DNA of 64,000 bases from Lachnospira sp. (GTDB lineage Bacteria; Bacillota; Clostridia; Lachnospirales; Lachnospiraceae), in assembly GCA_017621205.1 (NCBI GenBank), contig JAGATQ010000006.1, forward strand, positions 1-64,000. Reading direction: 5' to 3'. Within the stretch, counting starts at the first letter, position 1; each line of letters starts with the position of its first letter. Below, piece after piece: positions 62,802-64,000 of the stretch. The notes under the pieces are model-generated. The model was not told where the DNA came from and searched no databases. It saw only the letters and a list, made by a program, of their open reading frames with translations. The position numbers and the translations under genes were made by a program.

Positions 62802-64000
62802 ATGAATACACCGATTTCTTGGATTAAGGCGTATGTCCCTGACTTGGATTGTACGACAAAAGAGTATGTTGATGCGATGACACTTTCTGGCTCTAATGTG
62901 GAGAATGCAGTGGAGCTTGATAAGAATCTTGAAAAGATTGTGGTAGGTAAGATTGAGAAGATTGAGAAACACCCGGATGCAGATAAGCTCATTATCTGTC
63001 AGGTTAATATAGGTGACGGGACGATTCAGATTGTTACAGGAGCGCCCAATGTTGCTGAGGGAGATTTAGTTCCTGTCGTTTTGGATGGCGGTAAGGTTGC
63101 CAATGGACATTCAGGGGAGAAGGCACCGGAAAATGGTATTAAGATTAAGAAGGGGAAGCTGCGTGGGATTGAGTCCAATGGTATGATGTGCTCCATCGAG
63201 GAGCTTGGCAGCAGTCGTGATATGTATCCGTTAGCACCGGAGCTTGGCATCTATATTTTTCCAGAGGGAAGCTGTCAGCCGGGAGATGATGCGGTAGAGG
63301 TATTGGGATTGCATGATTCCGTAGTGGAATTTGAGATTACCTCGAATCGTGTAGACTGTTTCAGTATGATTGGTATGGCGAGGGAGGCAGCTGCTACCTT
63401 CCGTAAGGAATTTCATCCGCCGGTAATTACCGAAACCGGTAATGGGGAGGATGTGCATGATTATATCAGTGTTGAGGTTCAGGATAAGGATTTATGTCCC
63501 CGCTATACTGCAAGGGTAGTAAAAAATATTAAGCTTGCTCCGTCACCGGAGTGGATGCAGCGACGTCTGGCAGCAGTTGGTATCCGCCCGATTAATAATC
63601 TCGTTGATATTACAAACTATGTGATGGAAGAATACGGACAGCCGATGCATGCATACGATTTGGATACCATTGCGGACAGTAAGATTATTGTACGTCGTGC
63701 AAAGGATGGAGATACCTTTGTTACACTGGATGGACAGGAAAGAACCCTTGATAAAGATGTGCTGATGATATGTGATGGGGAGAAGGAGATTGGAATTGCA
63801 GGAATCATGGGAGGAGAGAATTCCATGGTGACGGATAATATCAAGACCATGCTATTTGAGGCGGCTTGCTTTGACGGAACCAATATCCGGCTTTCTTCTA
63901 AGCGTGTCGGGCTGCGTACGGATGCCTCCGGTAAGTTTGAGAAGGGATTAGACCCTAATAATGCTATAGAGGCGATGAACCGTGCCTGTCAGTTAATTGA
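62802..64000 (+). CDS. pheT: Phenylalanyl-tRNA synthetase beta chain (partial, 5' end)
   Basis: The ATG at 62802 follows TAGGAGG; about 399 codons lie in the window and the frame is still open at the edge. A tRNA-binding OB domain (KIEKIEKHPDADKLIICQVN, about 48-67) and the B3/B4-type region (VEFEITSNRVDCFSMIGMARE) are present. It starts 20 bases after pheS. Confidence 0.97.
   Translation, partial: MNTPISWIKAYVPDLDCTTKEYVDAMTLSGSNVENAVELDKNLEKIVVGKIEKIEKHPDADKLIICQVNIGDGTIQIVTGAPNVAEGDLVPVVLDGGKVANGHSGEKAPENGIKIKKGKLRGIESNGMMCSIEELGSSRDMYPLAPELGIYIFPEGSCQPGDDAVEVLGLHDSVVEFEITSNRVDCFSMIGMAREAAATFRKEFHPPVITETGNGEDVHDYISVEVQDKDLCPRYTARVVKNIKLAPSPEWMQRRLAAVGIRPINNLVDITNYVMEEYGQPMHAYDLDTIADSKIIVRRAKDGDTFVTLDGQERTLDKDVLMICDGEKEIGIAGIMGGENSMVTDNIKTMLFEAACFDGTNIRLSSKRVGLRTDASGKFEKGLDPNNAIEAMNRACQLI

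Overview
The window looks like a chromosome segment of a low-GC Gram-positive of the class Clostridia, most likely a Lachnospiraceae-type gut anaerobe. This is inferred from the AT-rich sequence, strong AGGAGG ribosome binding sites, the dgt-dnaG-rpoD-trmK-nif3 order, a T-box leader before pheST, a pyrophosphate-type phosphofructokinase, SleB and SpoIID-like proteins, and Firmicute-type phage tail genes. No database search was possible, so names rest on motifs and context.

Region 1 (1-436): the 3' end of a 23S rRNA gene, no 5S behind it, then a decayed 5' half of tRNA-Trp.

Region 2 (about 437-35568): a 35-kb element lying between that half tRNA and an intact tRNA-Trp gene; the two share 31 bases with one mismatch. 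It carries a long non-contractile (siphovirus-type) tail programme: tail-tube candidate, 1728-residue tape measure, distal tail protein, tail-tip protein, two receptor-binding fibres with self-cleaving S74 chaperone ends, plus holin and amidase. I see no terminase, portal, capsid, head-tail connector, integrase or replication gene. It encodes a single-chain two-barrel RNA polymerase of the YonO/eukaryotic-RdRP type (DYDGD motif), a sigma-70-like protein, a DUF262 protein, an XRE-type repressor and a cysteine desulfurase. A TTGACA-N17-TATACT promoter flanked by two LexA-like boxes lies ahead of the sigma gene. Best reading: a DNA-damage-responsive, tail-only particle locus (F-type tailocin-like) with its own transcription machinery, or a headless prophage relic. 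Three of its genes, including the polymerase, seem to start at AUA codons behind strong Shine-Dalgarno sequences. Accessory plus-strand genes (a zinc-ribbon membrane protein and two tandemly duplicated secreted proteins) and an ORF-less GC-richer block sit among the tail genes.

Region 3 (35.6-50.6 kb): ordinary host genes: a sugar ABC transporter (lipoprotein plus two permeases), dGTPase-like protein, DNA primase, RpoD, TrmK, a Nif3-like protein, a uridine-kinase-like protein, RNase P RNA, an unknown conserved-looking protein, an AP2/HNH-type protein and a SleB hydrolase. Two copies of a MITE-like palindromic repeat occur here.

Region 4 (50.6-64.0 kb): threonine synthase, two surface proteins (one with bacterial Ig-like domains), PPi-dependent phosphofructokinase, a 6S-like RNA, a SpoIID/LytB protein, a YihY-type membrane protein, and a T-box-controlled pheS-pheT operon that runs off the end of the window.
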